DNA from: Pholis gunnellus
Lineage: Eukaryota; Chordata; Actinopteri; Perciformes; Pholidae
Direction of reading: 5' to 3'
Length of the DNA stretch: 64,000 nucleotides
NCBI GenBank assembly: GCA_910591455.2
Contig: OU342817.1
Coordinates: 4,161,980 to 4,225,979 of the forward strand
Part shown: piece by piece, positions 29,701 to 33,957 of the stretch
Layout: every line of letters begins with the position of its first letter
Numbering within the stretch: the first letter of the stretch is position 1
Notes under the pieces: generated by a model
What the model saw: only the letters and a program-made list of their open reading frames with translations
The model's database searches: none
What the model was told of the DNA's origin: nothing
Translations under genes and position numbers: made by a program

Positions 29701-31430
29701 GTTGTGCACAAAAAAAAATCAATCTTTGTGTTTACGTTTAATAAGTCTCAAATTATCACCAATACCTTTTTACGTCTATCTTCCTTTAATGTAAAGCCTT
29801 TGGTGCTGCATTTCTTTTATGAAGGGTGCTATACAAATTAAGTTGATATTTATAGTTATTATCATTATTATTATTACATTTGTATGCTGTCTTAAGCATT
29901 CAGATGGGTACTGTAGAAGGGAAGTGTTCGGACTGGCTTAAAAAATTCCCCGGTATATTTCATTGAGACCTCTTTGTTAGCTCAGCAAGGGTCCTGACGC
30001 AGCGGACTCCAGCAAACAATATAAAATGGTCCAGAACAGCAGCATGAACAGCATAATTCTACTGTTTACCTTTGCAAATTGTCATTTTAACTTAAATGAT
30101 TCATTATAAATGCTGATAAACGTGACAAAAAATGGTTTAGATGCAACTGAAAAGAAGCAACAATGTCCCGTTCGGTCCGGACAGGAAATTAAGTTTTCTT
30201 TGAAATTTTGAGTCACTTGTCAATAAAAGGCTGCTCAGAAAGTTCACACCCAGTTCCCAGCTGATAGGTGACCCTCTCCCCTCTCATGCTACAGCAACAG
30301 CAGCCTGTTGTAAAGTTGTGTCCCGGCATAGGAGCCGGATCACCTTACTGCTTCAGACGCCTCCAGACGCCTCCAGAACACCTATTTTGGCCTGAAAAGA
30401 CTGTGCGGCAATACAGCGGGGAACGTTTGTCAGGACAGAAAGCATGTAAGTGTGGTGGTACTATCCTAATGATCACTTAGACATCAAGTTCAAGGGCTTC
30501 TCAGTGTTTTGTGTGGTAACCCGGGGGGAAATTCATGCACTCAAAATGGACATGTTTTGGTGGAAGTGATGACACAAGTCAGAATTAGACACAAGCGAGG
30601 CCAGAAGTCTGGGTTGCGGGTCTTGTAACATTATTTTGTGATATTTCTGAAGCCTTTGGGAACCTTGTGTAACTGTATCTGCCTGTTTATCTGTCTGGAA
30701 AGCCCCTTGTACAGAAGCCAGTCCGGCTTTTCCCTGGAAACGTCTGCAGGTTGTCAACAAAACAAGCAGCACAAGGCTCAAGGTCGACAGTGCCAGAGAG
30801 CAGCTTAGGCTGCTGACGGTCCAAAAGTGAGCGCAGTGAGGAGAAGGATCTTCTATAAATATTCAGAGGCGCGAAATAGACTTCCTGTGTGACTTGGGCC
30901 TTTCGCTTGCACACAATCTGTTCGGAGGTAACGATGGAGCTCATTTACAAGGTAGAAACATCAGAGCGGAGGAAACAAGAGAAAGCACATCATAGCACAC
31001 ACCTGTTGAATACACTAAATGTAGGAGTCAAAATGATCTTTCACTCCTCAACCACACTTCCCATTCATTCGTTCAAAGCAGCCTGATGCTAACATTCACA
31101 CCCAAAGCAATAGATTATCCCAAAATCCTTAAAAGTATTGGATGAGCAACTCTTACACGCGTCATGAATCCTTGTTTCATCGGATCCAACCAAGCCAACA
31201 GAAGCAAAACAAGGAGTCCACCAGGAACCGTGCCGAGCCGAATCCCCCTGCCTACTGTTACCACTGACAGCCACCGGCTCTGTCATCTAGCTCAGTAAGG
31301 AGCTCAATTAGCAAAGCCCCCAAGCAGTCTATGGAGTTAAAAGGTATTCAAGTGGGTTTAGCATGTCCCCCTATAGCCGGACCAAGCCTCCCCTTTTCAA
31401 AGGCCTTACCTTGGCCACACGGCTGCTCAT
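1..31430 (-). CDS. svil: svil, supervillin/archvillin-like gene (3' part cut off)
   Basis: Multi-exon gene, listed exon by exon below. The translation matches vertebrate supervillin along its length: KERIARRLEG near the start, [71 protein letters not shown], then gelsolin-like repeats. Supervillin is a peripheral membrane protein of the villin/gelsolin family. It binds F-actin and myosin II and acts at cell cortex, podosomes, costameres and cleavage furrow. All exon phases agree, giving about 2440 codons inside the window from the start at 28026 if all cassettes are used. Human archvillin has 2214 residues in total, so this protein is longer, chiefly through the Gln-rich exon. The remaining gelsolin repeats and villin headpiece lie left of position 1. 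Whether this is svila or another fish paralogue cannot be decided here. Confidence 0.96.
393..498 (-). CDS. svil: svil exon, between gelsolin-like repeats
   Basis: Reads VQVQQGKEPPCFLQCFNGG and so on, close to human VLQGKEPPCFLQCFQGG. Acceptor GTTACAG at 499-505 and donor GTAAAC at 392-387. 106 nt, phase 0 in and 1 out. The acidic GKREEQEEN stretch at its end precedes the next gelsolin fold. Confidence 0.93.
828..979 (-). CDS. svil: svil exon, gelsolin-like repeat with YFFWQG core
   Basis: Reads VGRRQNPEARSSGPGKEKC, then YFFWQGRHSTVSEKGTSAL and ELDEERGAQ, nearly identical to human supervillin. The acceptor at 980-982 was chosen because it alone keeps the frame (phase 1 in). Its tract is a TG dinucleotide repeat rather than a normal pyrimidine tract. 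The donor is GTACAG. 152 nt, phase 0 out. Confidence 0.92.
1252..1540 (-). CDS. svil: svil exon, gelsolin-like repeat (DVWHILEFDYSRLP)
   Basis: Contains TILDGLNVGRGHGPVE, then SVDVWHILEFDYSRLP and SIGQFHEGDAYVVKWKYM, the conserved actin-binding-type gelsolin fold of supervillin. Donor CAG|GTTAGC. Two in-frame acceptors lie nine bases apart (start 1540 or 1531), adding or removing LSQ. Phase 0 in, 1 out. Confidence 0.93.
1871..2018 (-). CDS. svil: svil exon, gelsolin-like repeat ([15 protein letters not shown])
   Basis: Reads [20 protein letters not shown], then ILFKEKFVEWTEAK. Human has the same sequence with only a few changes. Acceptor TTGACAG; the donor GTGCAA is weak, but it is the one that keeps phase 0 with the next exon. 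Position +5 of this donor is not consensus, so weak splicing or regulation here is possible. Confidence 0.9.
2343..2390 (+). repeat. LINE/SINE-type 3' tail
   Basis: The sequence GGTGCTATATAAATAAAG followed by TTA/TCA triplets is the usual 3' end of a common fish retroelement family. It sits in a svil intron in plus orientation. The body upstream (about 2250-2343) is too decayed to assign. Confidence 0.6.
2466..2580. repeat. Dispersed repeat with GGGGACTCACCTCCCATCTGG word
   Basis: A short non-coding repeat in a svil intron. A diverged second copy of the same word pattern (TTTTGGGGACTCATCTGC) occurs at 14088-14110. The apparent donor CTCACC within it is part of the repeat, not an exon boundary. 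Confidence 0.45.
2668..2712. repeat. TG/CA microsatellite with CG interruptions
   Basis: About 45 bp of alternating purine-pyrimidine sequence (GCGCGC and TGTG units) beginning a few bases inside the intron after the svil donor at 2719. It could form Z-DNA and, as a CA repeat in the transcript, bind hnRNP L. Confidence 0.9.
2719..2894 (-). CDS. svil: svil exon, gelsolin-like repeat (VLVFDFGSEVYVWHG)
   Basis: Contains VLVFDFGSEVYVWHGKEV, AFQLAKHLWNGTFDY and DINPLDPGG, the best conserved block of supervillin. Acceptor TTGTTGCAG; donor CAG|GTGGGA. Just inside the downstream intron a long CA/TG repeat begins (2668-2712). 176 nt, phase 0 in and 2 out. Confidence 0.95.
3440..3870. repeat. Decayed dispersed repeat (AAATTCAAGGAC words)
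   Basis: A svil intron stretch with repeated, diverged words such as TTAAATTTAAGGACGTTCC, TCAAATTCAAGGACC and CACACTTTCAAGGACTTC. These resemble a widespread fish DNA-element family. No open frame of note. Confidence 0.4.
4118..4263 (-). CDS. svil: svil exon, linker and start of gelsolin-like repeat
   Basis: Reads AGPPEEDEQFENAIVETNC, then [17 protein letters not shown] and SSLLASKE. Human supervillin has [25 protein letters not shown] here. Acceptor TGCTTGTAG, donor GAG|GTCAGT; 146 nt, phase 1 in and 0 out. Confidence 0.94.
4408..4555 (-). CDS. svil: svil exon, gelsolin-like repeat (ATFIQTKKDMGCRA)
   Basis: Reads AIDMATFIQTKKDMGCRANQ, then TIEEGVNPQGPD, FWTVLGGQAAYQ. It aligns with human LATLIQTKRELGCRATYIQ and FWKLLGGQTSYQ. 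Donor AAC|GTAAGA. 148 nt, phase 0 in and 1 out. Confidence 0.94.
5067..5203 (-). CDS. svil: svil exon, first gelsolin-like repeat core
   Basis: Reads RRHVQTRLVEPRASSLNSGD, then CFLLVTPEHCVVWLGEFSNV, IEKAK. This is the opening gelsolin-like fold of supervillin, with the NSGDCFLL and WLGEFSN hallmarks. Acceptor TTTTTTTTCCAG is strong; donor AAG|GTGAGC. 137 nt. Confidence 0.95.
5351..5521 (+). pseudogene. THAP-type zinc-finger fragment in svil intron
   Basis: An ATG-to-stop frame of 56 residues opposite to svil. It starts MSKRCCVVGCTTN and continues SFYKLPNRK, ending LWDAYKNSV. The Cys pair before VVGC, the FY-LP motif and a following Trp are the N-terminal half of a THAP (C2CH) DNA-binding domain. 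The second metal-binding pair (C-x2-H) is missing because a stop follows. No donor was found that would clearly continue it. It is most simply a relic of a THAP-domain transposase or gene exon; a small expressed exon cannot be excluded. Confidence 0.6.
5925..6240. repeat. Fish dispersed repeat (AGCTACAGCCAGTTAGCTTAGC type)
   Basis: Contains TTTGATATTTTGGGAAATAAGC, a degenerate middle, AAGCTACAGCCAGTTAGCTTA, CACAAAGACTGGACAGAGG and AACAGCTAGCCTCGC. This word order belongs to a very common non-autonomous repeat of percomorph fishes. It lies in a svil intron and encodes nothing. Confidence 0.7.
6340..6495 (-). CDS. svil: svil exon before first gelsolin-like repeat
   Basis: Reads [20 protein letters not shown], then NSVSLRSVNISEQMSNNSAV, PYKNLMLMQVKG. 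It aligns with human [22 protein letters not shown]. Acceptor CTCATTCCAG, donor AAAG|GTGAAA. 156 nt, phase 1 in and 1 out, so it could be skipped without a frameshift. Confidence 0.95.
6779..6951 (-). CDS. svil: svil exon ([19 protein letters not shown])
   Basis: Reads [20 protein letters not shown], then [29 protein letters not shown]. Human has [26 protein letters not shown]. A basic, helical linker ahead of the gelsolin module. Donor AAGA|GTGAGC. 173 nt, phase 2 in and 1 out. Confidence 0.95.
7041..7218 (-). CDS. svil: svil exon (ITVTEKAVKEVMKLDDE)
   Basis: Reads AGLQETTITVTEKAVKEVMK, then LDDEIFSKFYRRVAEFPRMP and ITEDFDAIFGSQGPK. Human: [21 protein letters not shown] and DEDFDVIF. Acceptor TTGATCAG, donor AA|GTAAGT; 178 nt, phase 1 in and 2 out. 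Confidence 0.95.
7404..7484 (-). CDS. svil: svil exon (LDKLESFLGRLNSK)
   Basis: Reads EIEARSDMESDKKLDKLESF, then LGRLNSK, matching human [21 protein letters not shown]. Short 81-nt exon, phase 1 in and out, so skipping would keep frame. Acceptor CATTTATAG, donor AAAG|GTATGA. Confidence 0.94.
7793..7888 (-). CDS. svil: svil exon (Ser/Pro-rich linker)
   Basis: Reads GLAASSSVISPILSPVSTKL, then KSSMPAVNKPQEG. It replaces human ASPTAITPVASPICGK at the same place. 96 nt, phase 1 in and out. Acceptor GTCCGCAG, donor GAGG|GTGAGA. Confidence 0.92.
8358..8505 (-). CDS. svil: svil exon ([20 protein letters not shown])
   Basis: Contains [37 protein letters not shown] and AARMVKKG, almost identical to human supervillin. 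Acceptor TTGTCTGTGCAG, donor AAAG|GTCAGT. 148 nt, phase 0 in and 1 out. Confidence 0.96.
9050..9127 (-). CDS. svil: svil cassette exon, 26 codons
   Basis: A 78-nt open stretch between a strong acceptor (pyrimidine-rich tract ending CATCCTCAG) and a consensus donor CAG|GTAAGG. Phase 0 in and out, so it fits between its neighbours with or without inclusion. Reads EPVFSSTFSPTISLGQKCQY, then IDHHSQ. I do not recognise a human counterpart of this exact sequence; human has other variable sequence here. Confidence 0.65.
9430..9475 (+). repeat. LINE-type 3' end (TTGGCCAATAAAGCCGATTCT)
   Basis: The words ACTTGGCCAATAAAGC and GATTCT are the typical 3' terminus of a fish non-LTR element. The 5' part is not recognisable. 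Inside a svil intron. Confidence 0.5.
9781..10012. mobile_element. MITE-like element, 232 bp, with TTAA ends
   Basis: The left end TTAAAGGTGCATTAAGT and the right end (reverse complement TTAAAGGGGCATTAAGT) form a 17-bp terminal inverted repeat with one mismatch. If the outer TTAA is the target duplication, the element would be piggyBac-like non-autonomous. No coding capacity. Family name not known to me. Confidence 0.65.
10232..10288 (-). CDS. svil: svil cassette exon, 19 codons
   Basis: A 57-nt open stretch between acceptor AACCCCTATAG and donor TGG|GTAAGA, phase 0 in and out. Reads EEGVVVQDYSAVSVSEQLW. It fits between the [10 protein letters not shown] exon and the next exon, where mammals also have alternatively used sequence. 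No other evidence; found by splice-site and phase fit only. Confidence 0.55.
11228..11360 (-). CDS. svil: svil exon ([21 protein letters not shown])
   Basis: Reads [20 protein letters not shown], then VVSTEQQAQLWESEQTCEMK. Human: [20 protein letters not shown]. Acceptor TTTTGTGACAG, donor AAG|GTCAGT. 133 nt, phase 2 in and 0 out. Confidence 0.96.
13296..13806 (-). CDS. svil: svil proline-rich exon
   Basis: About 170 residues dominated by Pro, Gln, Lys and Thr with repeated PxPxPKP words (LPKPFTQQPPPTPPKPP, QPLPKPYLQTPPQPLPKP). It ends SMSAQQMSIKER, which joins the next exon's VALLKKSG as in human MSIKERLALLKK. The Pro-rich runs look like SH3-binding ligands by composition. Acceptor TTATTTCAG, donor GAGAG|GTGAGT. 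511 nt, phase 1 in and 2 out. Confidence 0.93.
15027..15768 (-). CDS. svil: svil exon, low-complexity charged region
   Basis: Starts LKNGGESKLEPLSASLIRSV and continues AAVTSQATVSTVTITPGSG. The V-S-T-V words recall human TSVSTVASTV at the same place. A long Ser/Glu/Arg-rich disordered tail follows. Acceptor CTGTTCCTGCAG, donor TCAG|GTAGGA; 742 nt, phase 0 in and 1 out. Confidence 0.9.
16868..16965. repeat. Two adjacent short hairpins
   Basis: TTTATTCAGG pairs with CCTGAATAAA around 16871-16906, and CATGCTTGTT (16938-16947) pairs perfectly with AACAAGCATG (16956-16965) across an 8-base loop. Intronic; function unknown. Confidence 0.5.
17222..17287 (-). CDS. svil: svil candidate cassette exon, 22 codons
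   Basis: A 66-nt open stretch between acceptor TCCACACAG and donor ACGT|GTAAGA, phase 0 in and out. Reads EAEPPVTSAVCNGDLEANQG, then ER. Its acceptor tract is weak. It would insert exactly between EVEQ and LKNGG. No homologue recognised. Confidence 0.5.
18040..18325 (-). CDS. svil: svil exon ([27 protein letters not shown])
   Basis: Contains [18 protein letters not shown] and [20 protein letters not shown], then VEQ. Human: [20 protein letters not shown] and [20 protein letters not shown]. Part of the N-terminal F-actin-binding region of the family. Acceptor TGTCACTACCCAG, donor CAG|GTAACA. 286 nt, phase 2 in and 0 out. Confidence 0.95.
19657..19752 (-). CDS. svil: svil exon, Ser/Thr/Pro linker
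   Basis: Reads SDPATSSQPPSVHTHVPRVP, then SPTAVGTSVTSI. 96 nt, phase 2 in and out, so optional without frameshift. Acceptor CCACCTTTAAG, donor CAG|GTACAG. Confidence 0.85.
19970..20106 (-). CDS. svil: svil exon (PKPRSRNAAVERRLRRVQDR)
   Basis: Reads ELEKTSDGSIPKPRSRNAAV, then ERRLRRVQDRSNTQPVTNRE. Human: [20 protein letters not shown] and [21 protein letters not shown]. The basic cluster could act in nuclear import, as described for mammalian supervillin. 137 nt, phase 0 in and 2 out. Confidence 0.96.
20378..20439 (-). CDS. svil: svil exon (KLDDRAKMSVAAKRSLFR)
   Basis: Reads DEGKLDDRAKMSVAAKRSLF, then R. Human: [20 protein letters not shown]. 62 nt, phase 1 in and 0 out. Acceptor CTTTTCATTAG, donor CAGG|GTACAC. 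Confidence 0.95.
20569..20606 (-). CDS. svil: svil small exon (38 nt)
   Basis: Reads SRLSPSQLQDPE between acceptor TTTTCTGCAG and donor GAAG|GTAAAT. Its phase (2 in, 1 out) is needed to join the neighbouring exons, which supports it despite the small size. Confidence 0.85.
20775..20945 (-). CDS. svil: svil exon (RRYITPGDSRMSERFRTQPIT)
   Basis: Reads ETTKVDLSAVEVDPASGSDR, then ARRYITPGDSRMSERFRTQP, ITSAERLESDR. Carries another copy of the RxxTQP(I/V)T word found at 18.1 and 20.0 kb. 171 nt, phase 2 in and out, so possibly optional. Acceptor CACTCTAAAAG, donor ATAG|GTACAG. Confidence 0.85.
21431..23116 (-). CDS. svil: svil large exon with Gln-rich tandem repeat
   Basis: About 562 codons. It opens IRVRERLSRDEIVQRPPDWS. 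Next is a Pro/Gln-rich stretch with PPRRRVSADQIHAAHREARS, then an Arg/Glu run rich in RERERE. Seven near-identical 19-residue Gln-rich units follow (21831-22229), and it ends SVAQLRHSYLENANRKPEL. The acceptor CCCCAAG at 23117-23123 was chosen by phase 2; the donor is GTAGGT, with an alternative GTTGTA three bases upstream in the same phase. The central part is disordered and has no human counterpart that I recognise. Confidence 0.9.
21831..22229 (-). repeat. svil: Exonic 57-bp minisatellite, 7 units
   Basis: Units start at 21831, 21888, 21945, 22002, 22059, 22116 and 22173, each exactly 57 bp and nearly identical. Because 57 is a multiple of three the svil frame is kept, and long open frames also appear in other frames on both strands; those are artefacts. 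Each unit encodes a variant of QEPQKQQLPQRQQERELQR. Confidence 0.97.
24737..24800. repeat. Perfect 54-bp palindrome
   Basis: The arm TCTGCCTACTTTCAGGCTGG continues with GCCCTA and is followed directly, with no spacer, by its reverse complement. The perfect part is 24742-24795; with one mismatch the arms extend to about 24737-24800. It lies in a svil intron. Confidence 0.95.
25389..25472 (-). CDS. svil: svil cassette exon, 28 codons
   Basis: An 84-nt stretch between acceptor CACCTTTTAG and donor CAAG|GTACTG, phase 2 in and out, matching both neighbours. Reads LAAMSQSDWFINTDSESDSQ, then TVFSWPPR. The internal ATG is followed by an acidic Ser/Asp stretch. I do not recognise it in human supervillin. 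Confidence 0.65.
25773..25994 (+). other. Unassigned open frame with protein-like composition
   Basis: The 3' part of a 122-codon plus-strand frame (25626-25994) reads SGLPLGASREIISPLKTQPA, then YPAALQPFPDELPRAPFHVK, LEQHVTELDPQSRKILNLVQ and W before a stop. The first half looks random. No family recognised and no splice sites identified. It may be a decayed fragment or chance. Confidence 0.25.
26380..26710. repeat. Dispersed repeat with GCTCTCAACATGGCGACGGCT word
   Basis: The word CGGCTCTCAACATGGCGACG followed by GCTG occurs here (26566-26590) and again near 35710-35733, with related flanks (GGGAGCATTTCTG versus GGGGGCATTTGGA). This marks two diverged copies of one repeat family. Confidence 0.55.
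26734..27562 (-). CDS. svil: svil exon ([21 protein letters not shown])
   Basis: Contains LRRYSREELEAPQKQLSSLD near its start, then [33 protein letters not shown], and later ENHRRGAAKE and SIAAVPGSPRTARRASLPS. Human: [36 protein letters not shown] and NIENQRRGQE, TEVPRSPKH. This N-terminal zone corresponds to the myosin II-binding and first F-actin-binding segments of the family. Acceptor TTTACCGCAG, donor AAGG|GTGAGT; 829 nt, phase 1 in and 2 out. Confidence 0.97.
27759..27907 (-). CDS. svil: svil exon (KERIARRLEGMES)
   Basis: Reads KERIARRLEGMESDVPPALV, then GGLVANRMLEEDPPRYTRAS, DP. Human: KERIARRLEGIENDTQ and LEEDTPRYMRASDPAS. Two in-phase donors exist: ATGG|GTAAGC ending at 27759 (stronger) and CCAT|GTGAGC ending at 27777. 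They differ by six codons. Acceptor CTGTCGACAG. Confidence 0.95.
28019..28070 (-). CDS. svil: svil exon with conserved start codon (MNRKER)
   Basis: The ATG at 28026-28024 gives MNRKERIARRLEG, equivalent to human MKRKERIARRLEG, so this is the canonical start. The same frame stays open upstream through this exon (LKKYFEGAVTKDLG) and the previous one. Acceptor TTCAGTTTCAG, donor CAG|GTATCT. 52 nt. Confidence 0.92.
28162..28279 (-). CDS. svil: svil upstream exon: 5' UTR or N-terminal extension
   Basis: 118 nt between acceptor TTGATTGCAG and donor AAGG|GTGGGC. The frame continuous with the MNRKER start reads VCDSVFSFSFQSDFSLGDKT, then TLVKSVSDTDAKLLAVLPK. There is no ATG in it, so it is coding only when spliced to the first exon at 31410-31430; otherwise it is untranslated. 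A small upstream ORF begins at 28191-28189 in another frame and stops in the next exon. Confidence 0.75.
28870..28905. other. Intronic stretch 28.3-31.4 kb without conserved coding sequence
   Basis: Apart from the candidate exon at 29288 and a LINE tail at 29165-29250, the interval from 28280 to 31400 shows only AT-rich sequence and scattered repeat-like words. No further exon can be supported. Confidence 0.4.
29165..29250 (+). repeat. LINE-2-like 3' tail with TCTTG repeat
   Basis: GTGCTGCTGTAAAACC, AATTTCCCCTCTTTGGATC and then ATAGAGGCTTATCTTGTCTT is the plus-strand 3' end of the same family as the tail at 39.7 kb. Confidence 0.6.
29288..29351 (-). other. svil: Candidate svil 5' non-coding exon (64 nt)
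   Basis: Acceptor TTGTTTCTCCTTTTAG and donor AAG|GTGAGT are both near consensus. The 64-nt length is not a multiple of three. If included after the first exon at 31410-31430, it brings a stop, leaving only the MNRKER start usable. Found by splice signals alone. Confidence 0.45.
31410..31430 (-). CDS. svil: svil alternative first coding exon (MSSRVAK)
   Basis: The ATG at 31430-31428 sits in a good context (A at -3) and is followed by seven codons, MSSRVAK, then donor AAG|GTAAGG. Phase 0 out fits the exon at 28279 exactly and gives 61 residues in front of the canonical start. Three short upstream ORFs precede it within 42 nt. Phase, context and donor agree, but this has not been checked against transcripts. 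Confidence 0.6.
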
Positions 31431-31719
31431 GGTTCACATGGTAACTAGAGATCCATGGGTTTCGAAACATGTTTGGGGAGGAGAGAAGAAGGATGCCGCG
31501 AGACTCCCCCTCCGGTCAGAGCGCTGGTGGACAGCACGAGTGGCAGCGGTGGAGGCGAGGGCTGCAACTGGCAAGCGGACAGGCAGGGATGGAGGTGGTG
31601 ACACAAAACGACCGCACACACACACACACACACACAGATACAGCCCACAGACACAGCAGAGTGACTGCCCCGGCTAGACAGCAAGAACAGACTGGCTGTC
31701 ATACGTGATTTGTATGTGT

Positions 31720-31755
<36 letters not shown>

Positions 31756-31830
31756 ACGCGAGGGAGCTGAGAGAGAGAGAGAGACAGCGCAGCAGGATGC
31801 TAAAGCAGCTCACAGCCCTAATCAGATTAC
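31431..31830 (-). promoter_or_regulatory. svil: Probable svil alternative promoter/5' leader
   Basis: Upstream of the MSSRVAK exon the minus strand is C/T-rich with two CA/TG microsatellites (31616-31635 and 31719-31752) and a CT run. No TATA box is evident. The leader holds ATGs at 31470, 31456 and 31439, each opening a very short ORF. Confidence 0.35.
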
Positions 31831-33613
31831 AGGCAGAAATTAGCCTTGATGATAAAAACTCTGGAACAGGATTGGAGGAGGGTGCCAGCAGGGCTGCTGG
31901 GGGTGGTGTTGGGTCCAGGACTACTGGGAGTCAGATGGTATCCTCAACGCACGCACACATCACACTTCCAAAACCTGAAGCCGGAAATTGCATTAATATG
32001 ACTGTCGTTAAGTCGTCTGCTGGTTAAAACTGTTTTTAAATGCAGTTGGAGAATAAAATTCAGTGTGCCGCTGGGAGTACGACTCTATATGGTTTTTACT
32101 GACAGCCTTGTCTTGGTGCCAGTTCAGCCAGTAAGAAAGGCTTTATTAAGCTCTTCATAACTTCCTGCCAAATAATATAATGACTGATGATTATAAAAAT
32201 GACTACAACTTGTTGATTGTGGGTGTACTTTATTTTAGTTTCTGCCCTTCGTCGTCATGAGTCTCATATTTACTGTCTTACAATGATTGCCCAACAGTCA
32301 CATGACCAGTCATCACATCATAGACAGACATATAGTCCTTAAGACGGTTCTCCAAATGCTCGGAAAAGGGACAATAAGTTTGTCCAACTGTTTACAAGAG
32401 TAAAAGTATATCAGAGGGACTGCCAAATCCAAATCCGTGCGCTCACATCCCCCCTGAACTAAACCAACAGGGGTTGAGAATAAATAAAAACTCACTATTA
32501 TCTAGTAATGCCATGAGGTCGTTTACCATTTACTGTACTTTACTGTTTTGTCCCAGTACAACACATACGCCTTTGGGCGTAAAGTCATATTTTGTTGTAT
32601 ATTTAACCGTTAAAACCCAGAAACAAACAAGCAAAAAATAAATGTAACACAAAGTCGGAACCAATTAACTCAGGATCAAAGCTAATGAAAACTCAAATAA
32701 AAGAAACCTGTCTGATGGATGAAAATCTTTGGTTCTGTTAATTAAATTGTAACGTGACGCCCTGGACCTGCAAATCCTGAGTATGATACAATACATGGTC
32801 TTTATCGTCGCTGCAACATTTGTTAACAAAAGGAACAAAACATAAGTGTGCATCACACACAGAAGTAGGCAAAACATCCGCAGCTCTTTTACTGTTGTCA
32901 CACACTTTTTCTGGTCTAACTCCTCATCTGTCTGCTGCTTTTTCTCACCCTTTCACACACAACCTTACCCCCTCCCACCTTCCCTAGTCTGCCTCCGCTC
33001 CCCGTTGACGCCCCTAATAAGGCAACATGTGTTGTGAGTGGCTGCCTCGGGGAGAGGTCACCCTGTAGGCCGGTCGGTGTTTACCAGGAGGACCGTCTCC
33101 CCGCCTGCTCGCCGCTCTGCCTTGTTTTCTTCCTCCTTCTCCCTTTCATTCCTCAGATTTGTCATCCTTGCCTTCCATCTTGCCCAATCCTGCAGCGCCA
33201 CCTTCGCCCAACTTCCTCTTAGTCCTCATTCTCCTTTTCTCTCCTCTCGTTTTTGCTCTCCGTGTCACTGTTGCTCTTCACCCCTCCTTCCATGCCAGTG
33301 CAACAACAAACATGATAAATGCTCCGTCGCTCGCTCTCTGTCTTGCCGCTTGCATGCATTTTTACAATTTCAAAACAGGTCACGCGTCTTTCATGAAGCT
33401 TTTCTGAGAAGTAAACCACACTGGCATAAGACATAACACTTACAGCCTTCCAAGTAACCACACAGAGGTGGACTATGGGTAGGTGGGTCGATGACATCAT
33501 GGGAACTTGTGTCAGACCTCATGACCAGGACACAGACTTTCATCACTATTTAAGTCAACAGAAATTTGTTGACAAATTAGCTCATTCATTTTGGGGTTGG
33601 ATGTTTTAAAAAG

Positions 33614-33957
33614 CCATTTCAAGGAACAGCGTGTAGCATTTAGAGGGATCTATTGGCAGAAATGGTATGACATATATAATTAAGTATGGTTTTTTTTGTG
33701 TATAATCAACGGAAAATAAGAATCATTGCGTTTCTGTTAACTTTGAATAAGCCACTTATATCTAAATACAGAGCGGGTCCGACATATTTCTATTGTAGCC
33801 CAGAACGTACAAACCAATCACTGGCTCTCGGCCATTCGCGTTTTATTTCCGTGTCAGCCATTGTAGTTCTCCTGCAGCCTTGGCACAGGGGAGACGGTTC
33901 AGTTGCAATCTACAATGTCGCCGCTAGAGGGCGCCAAATCCTTCACAGTGCACCTTT
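33614..33957. mobile_element. Non-autonomous hAT-like element (decayed)
   Basis: The left end AACAGCGTGTAGCATTTAG and the right end (reverse complement CACTGTGAAGGATTTGG) match at most positions. The right side has CCGCTAGAGGGCGCC and CACAGTGCACCTTTAA, a pattern common in fish hAT-derived repeats. No transposase. Confidence 0.5.
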
